Shown one piece after another: positions 44,665-53,252 of a stretch of DNA of 64,000 nucleotides. The translations under genes and the position numbers were made by a program. Position 1 is the stretch's first letter, and the number at the start of each line of letters is the position of its first letter. Origin of the DNA: Actinomyces sp. B33 (GTDB lineage Bacteria; Actinomycetota; Actinomycetes; Actinomycetales; Actinomycetaceae); assembly GCF_028437565.1 (NCBI RefSeq), contig NZ_JAMRYR010000002.1:186001-250000 (forward strand), read 5' to 3'. The notes beneath the pieces are model-generated. The model ran no database searches. It was not told the origin of the DNA and saw only the letters and a list, made by a program, of their open reading frames with translations.

Positions 44665-46368
44665 ATGGACAACGCGCGCGACGAGTCCAGCAGCGACGAG
44701 GCCATTGGTAGGCAGGTTGAGGATGACGGTCAGATCAGGTCCGACGCGCTTGAACTCGCAGCGTCTACGACCCTCGTCGAAGTGACGCCTGGTGTCGCAG
44801 TCGTGTTCGGCGAAGTGCCCGACGGCCTTGAACTCATCAGTCTTGACATGGTGCCATCATTCGATCGCGCTCAGCTCTCCACCGCCCTTGGTTTGCTCGG
44901 CAACGCGAGCACGATCGTCGGAAACATCGCGGAGGCAGTGTCGAACGCGCAAGGCCTCTTTCGCGTCAGTGAAGCGACTTTGTCTGTGCTGAGGAGCGGT
45001 GGGCAGATGGCGGTGAAGGACGGCGCCAAGCTCGGGGCGATTTTCAAGAACGGTAAACTGGTCGCCCAGGCGCGTTTCGTCCCCACCTCGATGACACCCG
45101 CTGCGGCGATCGCAGCCATCGGCCCGGCCGTAGCCATGATCGCCCTCCAAATACAGCTCGATGAAATTTCCGGCCTCGTCCGCTCCAATATCCAACTCAC
45201 GACACAAACACTCAAGGCCATCCGAAATGAGCAATGGGCAGAGCTTGAAGGGCTGGCGGAGTCCGTCGATGAAGCGGTCAAGGAGACCCGTGAACTCGAC
45301 GCCATCACAGACTCTGTCTGGGAACCCATCGCTTCCAGTGGCTCCAACATCCGCAAGCAACTGAATCTGTACCGCAAGAACGTGGCCGGCCACATCCAAG
45401 AACTAAGGAAGTTGGATGGTCGTGCTCGCCGCGAATACCTCGAAACCAACGCCGAAGCAATCGTCTTCGATACCTACGCGCTTCTCAGCTCGCTGAAGAC
45501 CCACGCCGAGTATCAATCTGTCCGGGCCGCCCTCGCCAGAACACGAAGCACTAAGGACGAGAGCGAAGCGCAGCTCTTCGACCGGATTGTCCGAAACACG
45601 CCAGCCGAGATCGACGAGTCGCTCTCCGAAATCCGATCGCTGACCGAGTCACTCGTGCGCGAGTTGCGGATCATCGCCGAACTCCCCGGTCGCGCCGCCA
45701 TGCCTCTCGCGAAGAAACGGAAGGACGCGAAGGCGTCCCAGTTCACATGCAGGCAACTCCTCAAAGCCATCAATCCCTTGGCCAATATGCTCCAGCCAGC
45801 AGTAGAGATGCCAGTGGTCCCAGAGACCGTATGCGCGCCGAAGGATCTTAAGCTCGATCCCTACCTGCGCATCCTCCGGTGGTTTCTTGAGGACGGTGAG
45901 ACGCTTCGCAGCGTGGCGTTCCCCTACGAAGTGGGAACTCACAACTTCGCCGGAGCCGTGCCAGCGATTCTTGCTAAACGGGTTGACGTGACCTGGGATT
46001 CGCTCACGCCAGGAAAGGTTGGCGCAGTCGTTGAGAAATTCGCATCGAGCACCTTCGTAGCTGTCACCGATCGACGGATCGTCACCGCGCATCCGGGCAA
46101 ACTCCTGAGGCAAGGCGAGCTCGGACCGATCTACTCACTGAACGACGTACGATACGTGCGCCCTCGGTCCAATCGTAGAGGGGGCATTCGACCGACCATC
46201 GATGTGACCACCGAGCAGCGGGACCTCCACTGGATGTTCCCTGACGCCGCCGCTCACGAGGACATCGACAGCTTGGCTGCGGTTCTCTCCGAGTTAACCT
46301 CCTGCGCAATCCCAGCCCCGTCGGCGATCGTCCGGCCCGCTCCATCGAACGCCGCCATCGACTCTTAG
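44665..46368 (+). CDS. unrecognised 567-residue protein with one hydrophobic segment
   Basis: I do not recognise a family. The protein starts with an acidic disordered region (MDNARDESSSDEA), then a domain to about residue 140. A hydrophobic AAAIAAIGPAVAMIALQIQL lies near residues 145-165. A long charged, probably coiled-coil region (RNEQWAELEGLAESVDEAVKETRELD to about 390) follows, and a C-terminal beta-rich domain contains FVAVTDRRIVTAHPGKLL, which resembles PH-like folds. GGAGAG suits the ATG at 44665; the frame is open further upstream. GC and codon bias are lower than core genes. Its stop touches remnants of a conjugative element, suggesting it arrived by transfer. Confidence 0.6.
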   Translation: MDNARDESSSDEAIGRQVEDDGQIRSDALELAASTTLVEVTPGVAVVFGEVPDGLELISLDMVPSFDRAQLSTALGLLGNASTIVGNIAEAVSNAQGLFRVSEATLSVLRSGGQMAVKDGAKLGAIFKNGKLVAQARFVPTSMTPAAAIAAIGPAVAMIALQIQLDEISGLVRSNIQLTTQTLKAIRNEQWAELEGLAESVDEAVKETRELDAITDSVWEPIASSGSNIRKQLNLYRKNVAGHIQELRKLDGRARREYLETNAEAIVFDTYALLSSLKTHAEYQSVRAALARTRSTKDESEAQLFDRIVRNTPAEIDESLSEIRSLTESLVRELRIIAELPGRAAMPLAKKRKDAKASQFTCRQLLKAINPLANMLQPAVEMPVVPETVCAPKDLKLDPYLRILRWFLEDGETLRSVAFPYEVGTHNFAGAVPAILAKRVDVTWDSLTPGKVGAVVEKFASSTFVAVTDRRIVTAHPGKLLRQGELGPIYSLNDVRYVRPRSNRRGGIRPTIDVTTEQRDLHWMFPDAAAHEDIDSLAAVLSELTSCAIPAPSAIVRPAPSNAAIDS

Positions 46369-46870
46369 GCCCGTCGGCATAGCGGCAACGCTGCGGCGGT
46401 GAATGCTTGGACTTGCTGTCCGACGAAGAGCCGGGTCTCGCAGGAGGCTTGGATGGTGGCTTGTTCGATGGTGGCATTCCAGGGCGGCGGCGATGGCGGG
46501 GTCGCAGGCGGAGCACAGGATGACAGTGATCTGTCCGCTGGTCAGCCACGGGGAGGGCGCAAGGTCGGCGGAGCGGAGCGCGGCGACGAGGGCGTTCATC
46601 TCTTGGCGCAGGATGTTCGCCGGGCCCCGGATGCCGCCGACGACGATTCTGATCTGCCGTGCGGCCGCCTTCATGTCCAAGGAGAGGGAGAGCATGATAT
46701 CGGGTCGTTCGCCTGCAGGTCCGGCACGTTCGATGAGTTCGGCGTAGGTGTCGGCGGCCCACGATCCGTCGGGGGGCCATGGGCGGCCCACCACTCGGCC
46801 AGTCCGGTGCCGGAGTCCGGCAGGGTCCGCTCCAAGACTTGCAGCGTGGCGACGCGGCCGGAGCGGCAAG
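46367..46870 (-). pseudogene. SCO6880-like conjugal transfer gene remnant
   Basis: On the minus strand, in order and in different frames, I read RVATLQVLERTLPDSGTGLA, then DGSWAADTYAELIERAGP, then SLSLDMKAAARQIRIVVGG, then SGQITVILCSA.DPAIAAALE, then ATIEQATIQASCETRLFVGQ and QVQAFTAAALPLCRR with a stop at 46367-46369. These match the middle and end of SCO6880-family proteins from actinobacterial conjugative elements. A large internal part is missing after PAIAAALE. It overlaps the stop of the 567-residue gene. Confidence 0.55.
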
Positions 46871-46879
46871 ACGATGGCC

Positions 46880-47190
46880 AGAACTTCGTGGACACGATCT
46901 ACTACTCCTTCGGCGCTCGCGGCGCGGGCGGTGCGGGTTTCGGGGGCGCTGATCGAGGCGAGGGCGGCGTCGATGAATGCTGAGACCTGGGTGATCGCGA
47001 CACCGAACAACAGGTTGTAGACGCTCACGTGGACCGGCCGGGTGACACCGATCAGGCCGATGGTCATTACCGCGCCGACGATGGTGCTCAACTGGTTGAT
47101 CCCCGGCAGCCCGTTGGTGCTGGGGTCGATGTCGATGTCCATCGGCATCCGCCCGACGGCGGGCAAAACGGTAGTGGTGAGCAGATCGAA
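46880..47190 (-). pseudogene. DUF6112-like conjugal membrane protein remnant
   Basis: The minus strand reads MDIDIDPSTNGLPGINQLST then IVGAVMTIGLIG, resembling the start and first membrane helix of DUF6112 proteins, which occur in actinobacterial conjugative elements. The rest (VYNLLFGVAITQVSAFIDAA and onward) is not recognisable. It lies upstream of the SCO6880-like remnant on the same strand. Confidence 0.35.
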
Positions 47191-47315
47191 CTCGATAGGT
47201 TCCTTGGCGAGCGGCGGCCCGGTAGCGTGGACGCGCAGCCGGGGTACACGCCACAGGCGCGCCCTGCACCCCGCGCCGCCTGGTGCTTGTCGGGCGGTTC
47301 TGGGAAACTTGAAGT

Positions 47316-48397
47316 ATGAGTGAGCTCACAGAGTCGAGTCGACCGCGCGGCGATGATCTCGCGCGGCGTCCTGCGGCTGGGCTGCCGTCGTCAGGGCAAG
47401 ACCTGCTAGCCCGAGTGTCAGCACTGATCGACGATGCTCGCGACTCGATCGCGTCCTACGCCAACGCGACCTTGACGATGACCTACTGGCAGATCGGGTC
47501 GATCATTGACTCCGAGGTGCTGCGCGAGGAACGAGCAGAGTACGGGGCGCAGACTCTTGTGACGCTGTCACACGAATTGACCGTGCGCTACGGCAAGGGG
47601 TTCGATCGACCGAACCTGAGCCGGATGGTCGCCTTCGCCAGGCTGTTCCCTGACCGCGAGATTGTTGCGACGCTGTCACACAAATTGAGCTGGTCGCACT
47701 TCCTCGCCCTCCTGCCGTTGTGCGCAGCGACGATGCGCGGGAATTCTACGCCGAGGCAGCGGTCGCGGGGCGGTGGACAGTGCGAGAGCCGCGTCGCGCG
47801 ATCAGCCGCAAAGTCTATGAACGTCGCGAACTCGCAGACTCACAGCTCGGGCCGGGGTCACTGGTTCCCGCAGACACGTTCAGCGACCCGTACCTGCTCG
47901 ACTTCCTCGGTCTCCACGACGGCTACCTCGAAGCGGACTTGGAAGTGGCGATTCTCCGTGACCTGGAAGCGTTCCTACTGGAGGTAGGCACAGGCTTCAC
48001 CTTCGTTGAGCGCCAGAAGCGGATGGTGATCGATGGCAAGGACTTCCACCTTGACCTGCTCCTCTACCACCGGCCGCTGAGGCGGCTCGTTGCAGTGGAG
48101 CTCAAGATCGGCGAGTTCGACGCCCGCTACGAGGGTCAGATGAAGCTCTACCTGAAGTGGCTCAACCGGCATGAGCGCCACGACGGTGAGGAAGCGCCCG
48201 TCGGTCTGATCCTGTGCGCGGAGACCAGCCGCGAGCAGGTCGAACTGCTGGAGATGCATAAGGATGGCATCGTCGTCGCCGAGTACTGGACAGCATTGCC
48301 GCCCAAGCACGAACTCGAACAGCGACTCCAACTCATGCTCCGCGAGGCCCGCGAACGGCTCGCGCGACGAGAGCTCCCCTCAGCAGACGACGACTGA
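47316..48397 (+). pseudogene. DUF1016 (YhcG) PDDEXK nuclease, frameshifted
   Basis: Two overlapping frames together make a complete DUF1016 protein of about 355 residues. The first (from the ATG at 47316) gives the N-terminal DNA-binding half, with TMTYWQIGSIIDSEVLREER, GFDRPNLSRMVAFARLFPD and LSWSHFLALLPL. The second continues REFYAEAAVAGRWTVREPRR and contains the nuclease core GFTFVERQKRMVIDGKDFHLDLLLYHR then LVAVELKIGEFDARYEGQM with PD-(D/E)xK residues. The shift is near 47715-47735. Single-base loss or sequencing error would explain it. The family is linked to DNA repair and phage defence. Confidence 0.7.
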
Positions 48398-48414
48398 CAG
48401 ATGCAACCTGGCGC

Positions 48415-48790
48415 GCCGGGGGCGAGTGACACAGCCACGCGCTGCTGCTGGAGCTGTTGGCCGACGATATCCCCTCCAGGTGATCCGCGGCATCGGTTTC
48501 TCCGTCATCGAGACGGTCGGTGAGAAGCGTTCGACCTGGCGCAGATGGACCCTCGTGGCCGAGGCTACGAGGCAGACGATGGGGTGGCTCTTCACCACAA
48601 GTGAACGACCGTGAATCGGTGATCGCGATGGTCGCCGACGCCGCCCGGCTCGTATTCCTCCGGCTTACCTCACCCGAGCTCTCGCTCTCGCTAGTCGCCG
48701 TTCCGGCGCGACGACGGTGTCGTCGCCTCGAAGGCCCGCTACCGGTACGTCATCGGCATGTCGACGTTCCAACGGGATGCGCACGAGGCG
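48415..48790 (+). pseudogene. MobF/TrwC-type relaxase remnant
   Basis: Pieces in shifting plus-strand frames read PLQVIRGIGFSVIETVGE, KRSTWRRWTLVAEATRQTMGW, NDRESVIAMVADAA, RLTSPELSLSPS and RYRYVIGMSTFQRD. The WRRW..AEA.RQTMGW block is typical of relaxase-helicase proteins of actinobacterial conjugative elements. No intact frame remains. With the SCO6880-like remnant it marks the site of a degraded conjugative element. Confidence 0.5.
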
Positions 48791-48822
48791 GCGGCCCCGC
48801 ATCCTGACGATGCGGGGCCGCC
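48790..48822. terminator. hairpin terminator downstream of csbD copy 1
   Basis: GGCGGCCCCGCATC (48790-48803) pairs perfectly with 48809-48822 around the loop CTGAC, a 14-bp stem. It lies 22 bases past the end of the minus-strand csbD gene. Confidence 0.65.
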
Positions 48823-48843
48823 GTGCGCGCGGGGTGTCAGGTG

Positions 48844-49041
48844 TCAGGCTGGCGTTTCGTCGGCCTCGTCGGGGTGGGCCGAGGACGCATCGTACGACTC
48901 GCGGCCCACCTCCTCCTGGGCGCGGTCGGCCAGGCGTTGGACGGCGCCCTCGGCTTCGAGGCTCTCGTCGCCGGTGAGCCTGCCTGCGGCCTCCTTCGCC
49001 TCGCCCTCGCGCTGGTTGAGCGTGCCGGTGTCTTCGGCCAT
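48844..49041 (-). CDS. CsbD-family stress protein, copy 1
   Basis: This 65-residue hydrophilic protein has the CsbD pattern NQREGEAKEAAGRLTGDESLEAEG. Family members accumulate in general stress; the biochemical role is unknown. AGGAGG seven bases before the ATG at 49041 fixes the start. The tail (YDASSAHPDEADETPA) is acidic and diverges from copy 2 nearby. Confidence 0.85.
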   Translation of the reverse strand: MAEDTGTLNQREGEAKEAAGRLTGDESLEAEGAVQRLADRAQEEVGRESYDASSAHPDEADETPA

Positions 49042-49276
49042 CGTGGCCTCCTCGTTCGTCGGGGAGCGCGTCGCGCGCTCCAAGAATACGGTCCGGGGAC
49101 GCCGGCGGACTCGATGGCTGCCCCTCGCGCGGGACGTCCGTTCAGCGATTCATCGCCGAACAGGGCCGAGGGGAGTGACGAATCCGTCCTAGGTGAATGT
49201 GAATCACGCGCCCGTTCGGATCGGCTCCGGGAGTGGCCTCTTCGGTCGAGCAGCCCCGGTGGGGGAGGGGGGAGCG

Positions 49277-49489
49277 TCAGCGGGCCTCGTCGTCGCCGTC
49301 GAGGGCGTCCTTGGCGCGCTCGCCGAGGGCGGCGATGCCGCCTTTGAGGTCGTCGACCGCGTCCTTGACCTTGCCCTCGAGCTTCTGGAGCTTGCCCTCG
49401 GCCTCGAGCTTCTCGTCGCCGGTCACCTTCCCGGCGGCCTCCTTGGCGGTGCCGGAGATCTTGTCGAGCATCCCGTTGTCGTCGGTCAT
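49277..49489 (-). CDS. CsbD-family stress protein, copy 2
   Basis: This 70-residue CsbD protein (KISGTAKEAAGKVTGDEKLEAEGKLQ, then a helical KVKDAVDDLKGGIAALGERAKDALDGDDEAR tail) has an AGGAGG before the ATG at 49489. It lies 236 bases upstream of copy 1 on the same strand. The 193-base spacer to the gene start of copy 1 makes separate promoters likely. The copies probably arose by duplication and diverged. Confidence 0.88.
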   Translation of the reverse strand: MTDDNGMLDKISGTAKEAAGKVTGDEKLEAEGKLQKLEGKVKDAVDDLKGGIAALGERAKDALDGDDEAR

Positions 49490-49658
49490 GTCGTCCTCCT
49501 GATGAGTGTCGTCGAGTTTCGTCGTGCCTCTCCACTGTCCCATGAGCATGTGAGCCCCGCAACAGGTGGGGTGGGGGAGGGGTGCTCGAAGAGGGGATGA
49601 AAAGGCCGCGATGGGGTACTGTGTGATGCATAGTAGTTGGTGGAACATAGGAGAAGGC

Positions 49659-49973
49659 ATGGACTCTCAACTCAAAAAAGGCGCCCTCGAACTCATCGTC
49701 CTCGCCTCCCTCGCCCACGAGCCCGCCTACGGCGGCGCCCTCCTCGATCGCCTGACCGCCACTGGGCTCGCCCTCAGCGCCGGGACCCTCTACCCGCTGC
49801 TCACCCGCATGAAGAAGACCGGGCACATCACCAGCCACTGGGAGGAATCCCCCTCCGGCCCCCCGCGCAAGGTCTACTCCCTCACCCCCGCCGGGCGCGC
49901 ACGAGCACACCACCTCGCCTCGCAATGGCGCGCCCTCGCCTCGATCGTCGACACCCACCTGAAAGGACTGTGA
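49659..49973 (+). CDS. PadR-family transcriptional regulator
   Basis: This 104-residue winged-helix protein has the PadR pattern LKKGALELIVLASLAHEPAYGGALLDRL, then AGTLYPLLTRMKKTGHITSHWEESPSGPPRKVYSLTPAGR. PadR proteins are usually repressors relieved by antimicrobial or phenolic compounds. GGAGAAGG precedes the ATG at 49659. It heads a five-gene operon with tight overlaps ending in an ABC transporter, which it most likely controls. Confidence 0.9.
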   Translation: MDSQLKKGALELIVLASLAHEPAYGGALLDRLTATGLALSAGTLYPLLTRMKKTGHITSHWEESPSGPPRKVYSLTPAGRARAHHLASQWRALASIVDTHLKGL

Positions 49974-49976
49974 ACG

Positions 49977-50702
49977 ATGAACGCCGTCGGCCGCCCCCGT
50001 CGCGCCCTCCCGATCCCCGCCTCCCTCGACGGGCTCCTCTCCGCCGACGCCCGGCAGGACATCTTCGAACCGGAGAACCCCCGGCTCCTCGTCCCCCGGA
50101 CCGTCGGCGTCGGATGGGACCTCAACTTCGGGGCTCTCGCCGTCCGTCTCGGACTGATCCGCCCCGACGACTCCCTGCCCGATCTGCGAGACCACATCCC
50201 CGAACGGGTCTCCCGCGCCCTCGCCCTCGCCCCCGTCCTCGGGCTGTGCGCAGTCGCCGGCACCGTCCTCGCCGCGCACAACCACCCCGAGCTCCCCAGC
50301 CGATGGACCCCCACGCTCCGACCGAAAACCTGGAAGCCCGCGCGCCGCGTCGGCCTCCAACACCTCGGCGTCGCCGGCCTCCTCGCCGCATGGGCCGAAT
50401 GGGCCGACCAGACCGACGGCCGTGTCGACCCCGTCGCCTCAGCGCTGACCGCCGGGCTCCACTCCTCCTCGGTCCTCCTGCTCCTCGCCGCCGCACGAGC
50501 AGCCCGAAAACCGACCACCGACCACCCATCCGTCCTCGCCGCCGTCGCCATGGTCGCCCCCGTCGTCGTCACCACCGGACTCCTCGTTGCCACCGTCACC
50601 AGCGCCCTCGACCAGATCGCCGAAGACCTCGCACGCGCCCGCCACGACGCCACCGACGAGGCCCCAGTCCGCACGACTCCCCAGGAGAACCCCGATGAAT
50701 GA
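49977..50702 (+). CDS. DUF5808-like membrane protein of the PadR operon
   Basis: This 241-residue protein has an N-terminal soluble part, the block RTVGVGWDLNFGALAVRLGLIRPDDS reminiscent of DUF5808/DUF1648 proteins, and about four hydrophobic segments (ALAPVLGLCAVAGTVLAA, LGVAGLLAAWAEWA, SSSVLLLLAAARAA, MVAPVVVTTGLLVATVTSA). Its function is unknown. The start lies three bases after the PadR stop, and its stop overlaps the next start. Confidence 0.65.
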   Translation: MNAVGRPRRALPIPASLDGLLSADARQDIFEPENPRLLVPRTVGVGWDLNFGALAVRLGLIRPDDSLPDLRDHIPERVSRALALAPVLGLCAVAGTVLAAHNHPELPSRWTPTLRPKTWKPARRVGLQHLGVAGLLAAWAEWADQTDGRVDPVASALTAGLHSSSVLLLLAAARAARKPTTDHPSVLAAVAMVAPVVVTTGLLVATVTSALDQIAEDLARARHDATDEAPVRTTPQENPDE

Positions 50703-51021
50703 CCCCCTGACCGCGTGGAGCGCACTCCCCGGGCCCGCCCAGATCGGACTCGCCGTACTCGTCTGCTGCCAACTCCTCCTCCAAGCCGGAAGCCTCATCC
50801 TCCTGATCCGCCGGCCCGAACCTCGCGTCGCCGCGCTCCCCGCAATCGCATGGGCCGCGATCATCATCCTCGGGCAGATCATCGGGCCCCTCGTCTTCCT
50901 CACCTTGCGGCACCGCGCCCTGCGCGAACAGCGCGAACGCGCCCAATGGGAGAGCAGCGCCCGCCGGAGCGCCGCCCGCGTCGACGTCGACCGGATCGTC
51001 GAGGGACTCTATGAGCGCTGA
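50695..51021 (+). CDS. small PLDc_N-domain membrane protein
   Basis: This 108-residue protein has two hydrophobic helices (IGLAVLVCCQLLLQAGSLILLI and ALPAIAWAAIIILGQIIGPLVFLTL) joined by a short charged loop, the pattern of the PLDc_N domain. A charged tail follows. Such proteins often accompany ABC exporters in PadR operons. It overlaps both neighbours. Confidence 0.7.
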   Translation: MNDPLTAWSALPGPAQIGLAVLVCCQLLLQAGSLILLIRRPEPRVAALPAIAWAAIIILGQIIGPLVFLTLRHRALREQRERAQWESSARRSAARVDVDRIVEGLYER

Positions 51022-51862
51022 CCTCGCCATCGAGACCCGGGCGCTGCGCAAGCGCTACGGGCGCGTCGACGTGCTCCACGGGATCGATCTGAAAGTCCCC
51101 ACCGGCTCGACCTACGGCCTCATCGGAGCCAACGGGGCCGGCAAGACGACGACCATCAGGATCCTCCTCGGACTGATCGCCGCCACCTCCGGGACGGCCC
51201 GCGTCCTCGACCTCGAACGCGGAACACTGCCGCCCCGGCCCAGCCCCGACATCGCCTACCTGCCCGACGTCCCCGACCTCGACCCGTGGATGCGCCCCGA
51301 CGACGCCCTCGTCTACCTCGCAAGGCTCTGCGGCACCGCCCCCGACCTCGCCCGCCAACGCGCCGCCGACCTCCTCGACGCCGTGGGCCTGTCCCGGGCG
51401 CGGGGCCGGATCGGAGGGTTCTCGCGCGGGATGAAGCAGCGCCTGGGGATCGCCGCCGCCCTCGTCGCAGCGCCGCGCCTCCTCATCCTCGACGAGCCGA
51501 CGAGCGCCCTCGACCCCCTGGGACGAGCCGACGTCCTCGCCCTGATCCGCGCCCTGCGCGGCCAGGCGACCATCGTCTTCACCTCCCACCTGCTCGGCGA
51601 TGTCCAGGACGTGTGCGACCGCGTCGGGATGCTCAGCGAAGGCCGACTGCTCCTCGAAGGCCCCACCGCCGAGCTCCTCGCCGCCCACCGGGGCCGTCGC
51701 GCGACGATCACAGTGACCGCCGATGCGGCCGACGCCGATCGGCTGCGCAGGAGGATCGACGCCCTCCTGATCGACGAGGGCGTCGACGCGCGCCTCGACG
51801 TCGAGACCTCGACCCTCCACAGCATCTATGAGGACCTGACCAGAGGAGGCCGCGATGACTGA
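51011..51862 (+). CDS. ABC transporter ATP-binding protein
   Basis: This 283-residue ATPase has Walker A GANGAGKTTT, Q-loop AYLPDVPDLDPWMRPDD, signature GFSRGMKQRLGIAAALV, Walker B LLILDEPTSALD and switch SHLLGD. The D-loop/C-terminal pattern fits exporters for drugs or peptides (BcrA/NatA-like). It overlaps the PLDc_N gene by 11 bases and the permease by 8. Confidence 0.92.
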   Translation: MSADLAIETRALRKRYGRVDVLHGIDLKVPTGSTYGLIGANGAGKTTTIRILLGLIAATSGTARVLDLERGTLPPRPSPDIAYLPDVPDLDPWMRPDDALVYLARLCGTAPDLARQRAADLLDAVGLSRARGRIGGFSRGMKQRLGIAAALVAAPRLLILDEPTSALDPLGRADVLALIRALRGQATIVFTSHLLGDVQDVCDRVGMLSEGRLLLEGPTAELLAAHRGRRATITVTADAADADRLRRRIDALLIDEGVDARLDVETSTLHSIYEDLTRGGRDD

Positions 51863-52649
51863 CCCCCGATCGACCCGCGTGCTCGTCATCATCAACGGGA
51901 TCGAACGCGCGCTGGCCAGCGGCCCGATTCGATTCCTCATCCTCATCGGCCTCCTCCTGGCCGTCGCCTCCCCGCTGACCGCCGCCCACTCCCAACGGAT
52001 CCTCTCCGCGCTCGCCGGCGACGGCCTCGCCCAGGTCCTCGAAACGGCGCTGCCCGACCCGTCCTGGCGTGAGGCCAACGCCCAGTGGGTGAAGAACCTC
52101 ATGCAGATCATGTCCGTCGCCGTCATCATCGTGTCGGCGACGAGCATCGTCGCCGACCTGACGCGCGGAAGCCTCCTGCTCGTTCTGACCCGCGACGTCT
52201 CGCGCAGGGCGTTCCTGACCAGTCGGGTCCTCGGCCTGCACGCGAGCCTCCTCATCGTCTCCGTCGGGGGAGCGTGCGCCGCGTGGGCGGTGACGCTCCT
52301 GGTCTTCGGCGACGGCTCGTTTGCGGCGGTCCTGGGCGCCTCGCTCGCCTGGTTCCTCCAGGCGTCGGTGGTCGTCGGGGCGGCGGTGCTCGCCGCGGTC
52401 GTCTCGCCTCGGGTGGCGTCCTCGGCGGGGGCGGCGTTCGGCGCCTACCTGCTGATCGTCGTCGGGTCGATGTGGTCGGCGGCGGCGAAGACCAGCCCGG
52501 TGGGGCTGCCGCTCCTGATGGAGGACCTGGCGTCGGGCGCCGGGATGGGCGAGGGAGCATGGGCGGTGGTCGCCTCAAGCGCGGCCGTGGTGGGAGCCTG
52601 CCTCATCGTGTCGTTGCGAGTCTTCGATGGGCGCGATCTGGGCGGGTGA
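51855..52649 (+). CDS. ABC-2-type transporter permease
   Basis: This 264-residue protein has six hydrophobic segments, including FLILIGLLLAVASPLTAA, IMSVAVIIVSATSIVADLTRGSLLLVL, LLIVSVGGACAAWAVTLLVF and VVGAAVLAAVVSP. The T-R-G-S-LLL region is typical of ABC-2 permeases paired with BcrA/NatA ATPases. It is the last gene of the PadR operon. The substrate is unknown; self-protection against an antimicrobial is a guess from the regulator. Confidence 0.8.
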   Translation: MTDPRSTRVLVIINGIERALASGPIRFLILIGLLLAVASPLTAAHSQRILSALAGDGLAQVLETALPDPSWREANAQWVKNLMQIMSVAVIIVSATSIVADLTRGSLLLVLTRDVSRRAFLTSRVLGLHASLLIVSVGGACAAWAVTLLVFGDGSFAAVLGASLAWFLQASVVVGAAVLAAVVSPRVASSAGAAFGAYLLIVVGSMWSAAAKTSPVGLPLLMEDLASGAGMGEGAWAVVASSAAVVGACLIVSLRVFDGRDLGG

Positions 52650-52670
52650 GGCGGCGTTCTCTCCTCGCGT

Positions 52671-52837
52671 TTTCCCCCGAAAACGAACGTGTCGTGGTCG
52701 CCGCCATTCGCCCCAGCCCTCATTTCCCCCGAAAACGAACGTGTCGTGGTCGCCACCATTCGCCCCAGCCCTCATTTCCCCCGAAAACGAACATTTCCTG
52801 CGGAAAACGGGCCCAGAATTTCGTTTTCCGGGGAAAC
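52671..52837. repeat. 52-bp tandem repeat with an inverted terminal copy
   Basis: The unit begins TTTCCCCCGAAAACGAAC and is present at 52671 and 52723 as 52-bp copies that are nearly identical, with a truncated third at 52775. An inverted copy of the unit's first 18 bases (TTTCGTTTTCCGGGGAAA, one mismatch) lies at 52819-52836. Each copy can pair with the inverted one. It lies after the PadR operon and before tRNA-Pro, with no gene. Confidence 0.85.
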
Positions 52838-52957
52838 CGCTAGGCGGTGGCCAGGACACCCATGCCACCGAGGCCCCTGAGCGCCGCTGCGGGACGACTC
52901 GCCGGCTTCAGCCGGGCACGTGAAAACTCCGAGTACATGAACACCCAACACAGGCAA

Positions 52958-52993
52958 AAGTCCCAGGACAACCGGAAGGATGTCCTGGGACTT
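52958..52993 (-). terminator. Rho-independent terminator of tRNA-Pro
   Basis: A perfect 13-bp stem (AAGTCCCAGGACA and its complement) with a 10-nt loop lies 9 bases past the tRNA-Pro 3' end. Read on the minus strand it runs into TTTTGCC. Confidence 0.8.
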
Positions 52994-53001
52994 CACACAA
53001 G

Positions 53002-53075
53002 TCGGGGTGACAGGATTTGAACCTGCGACATCCTGCTCCCAAAGCAGGTGCGCTACCAAACTGCGCCACACCCCG
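53002..53075 (-). tRNA. tRNA-Pro (TGG)
   Basis: On the minus strand the acceptor CGGGGTG pairs with CACCCCG, discriminator A. The anticodon loop TTTGGGA gives TGG. The T arm contains GGTTCAAATCC. It is divergent from tRNA-Gly. Confidence 0.93.
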
Positions 53076-53178
53076 GCGCGGCGCGAACGACGACCGCGCT
53101 CAAAATCATAGACGGTGCGGGGCAGGATTCGCGATCCCGATGAGCACTGGCTATGATCGTCCCGTGCCCATGGGCGCT

Positions 53179-53252
53179 GCGGATGTAGCTCAATGGTAGA
53201 GCCTCTGCCTTCCAAGCAGATCACGCGGGTTCGATTCCCGTCATCCGCTCCA
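53179..53252 (+). tRNA. tRNA-Gly (TCC)
   Basis: The acceptor GCGGATG (53179-53185) pairs with CATCCGC (53242-53248), discriminator T, and CCA is encoded. The anticodon loop CTTCCAA gives TCC. A -10-like TATGAT lies at 53152-53157. Confidence 0.94.

Noticed and set aside
52671-52837. Possible CRISPR array
   Set aside because: The units are 52-bp continuous tandem copies without distinct spacers, only two and a half in number, and no cas gene is nearby.
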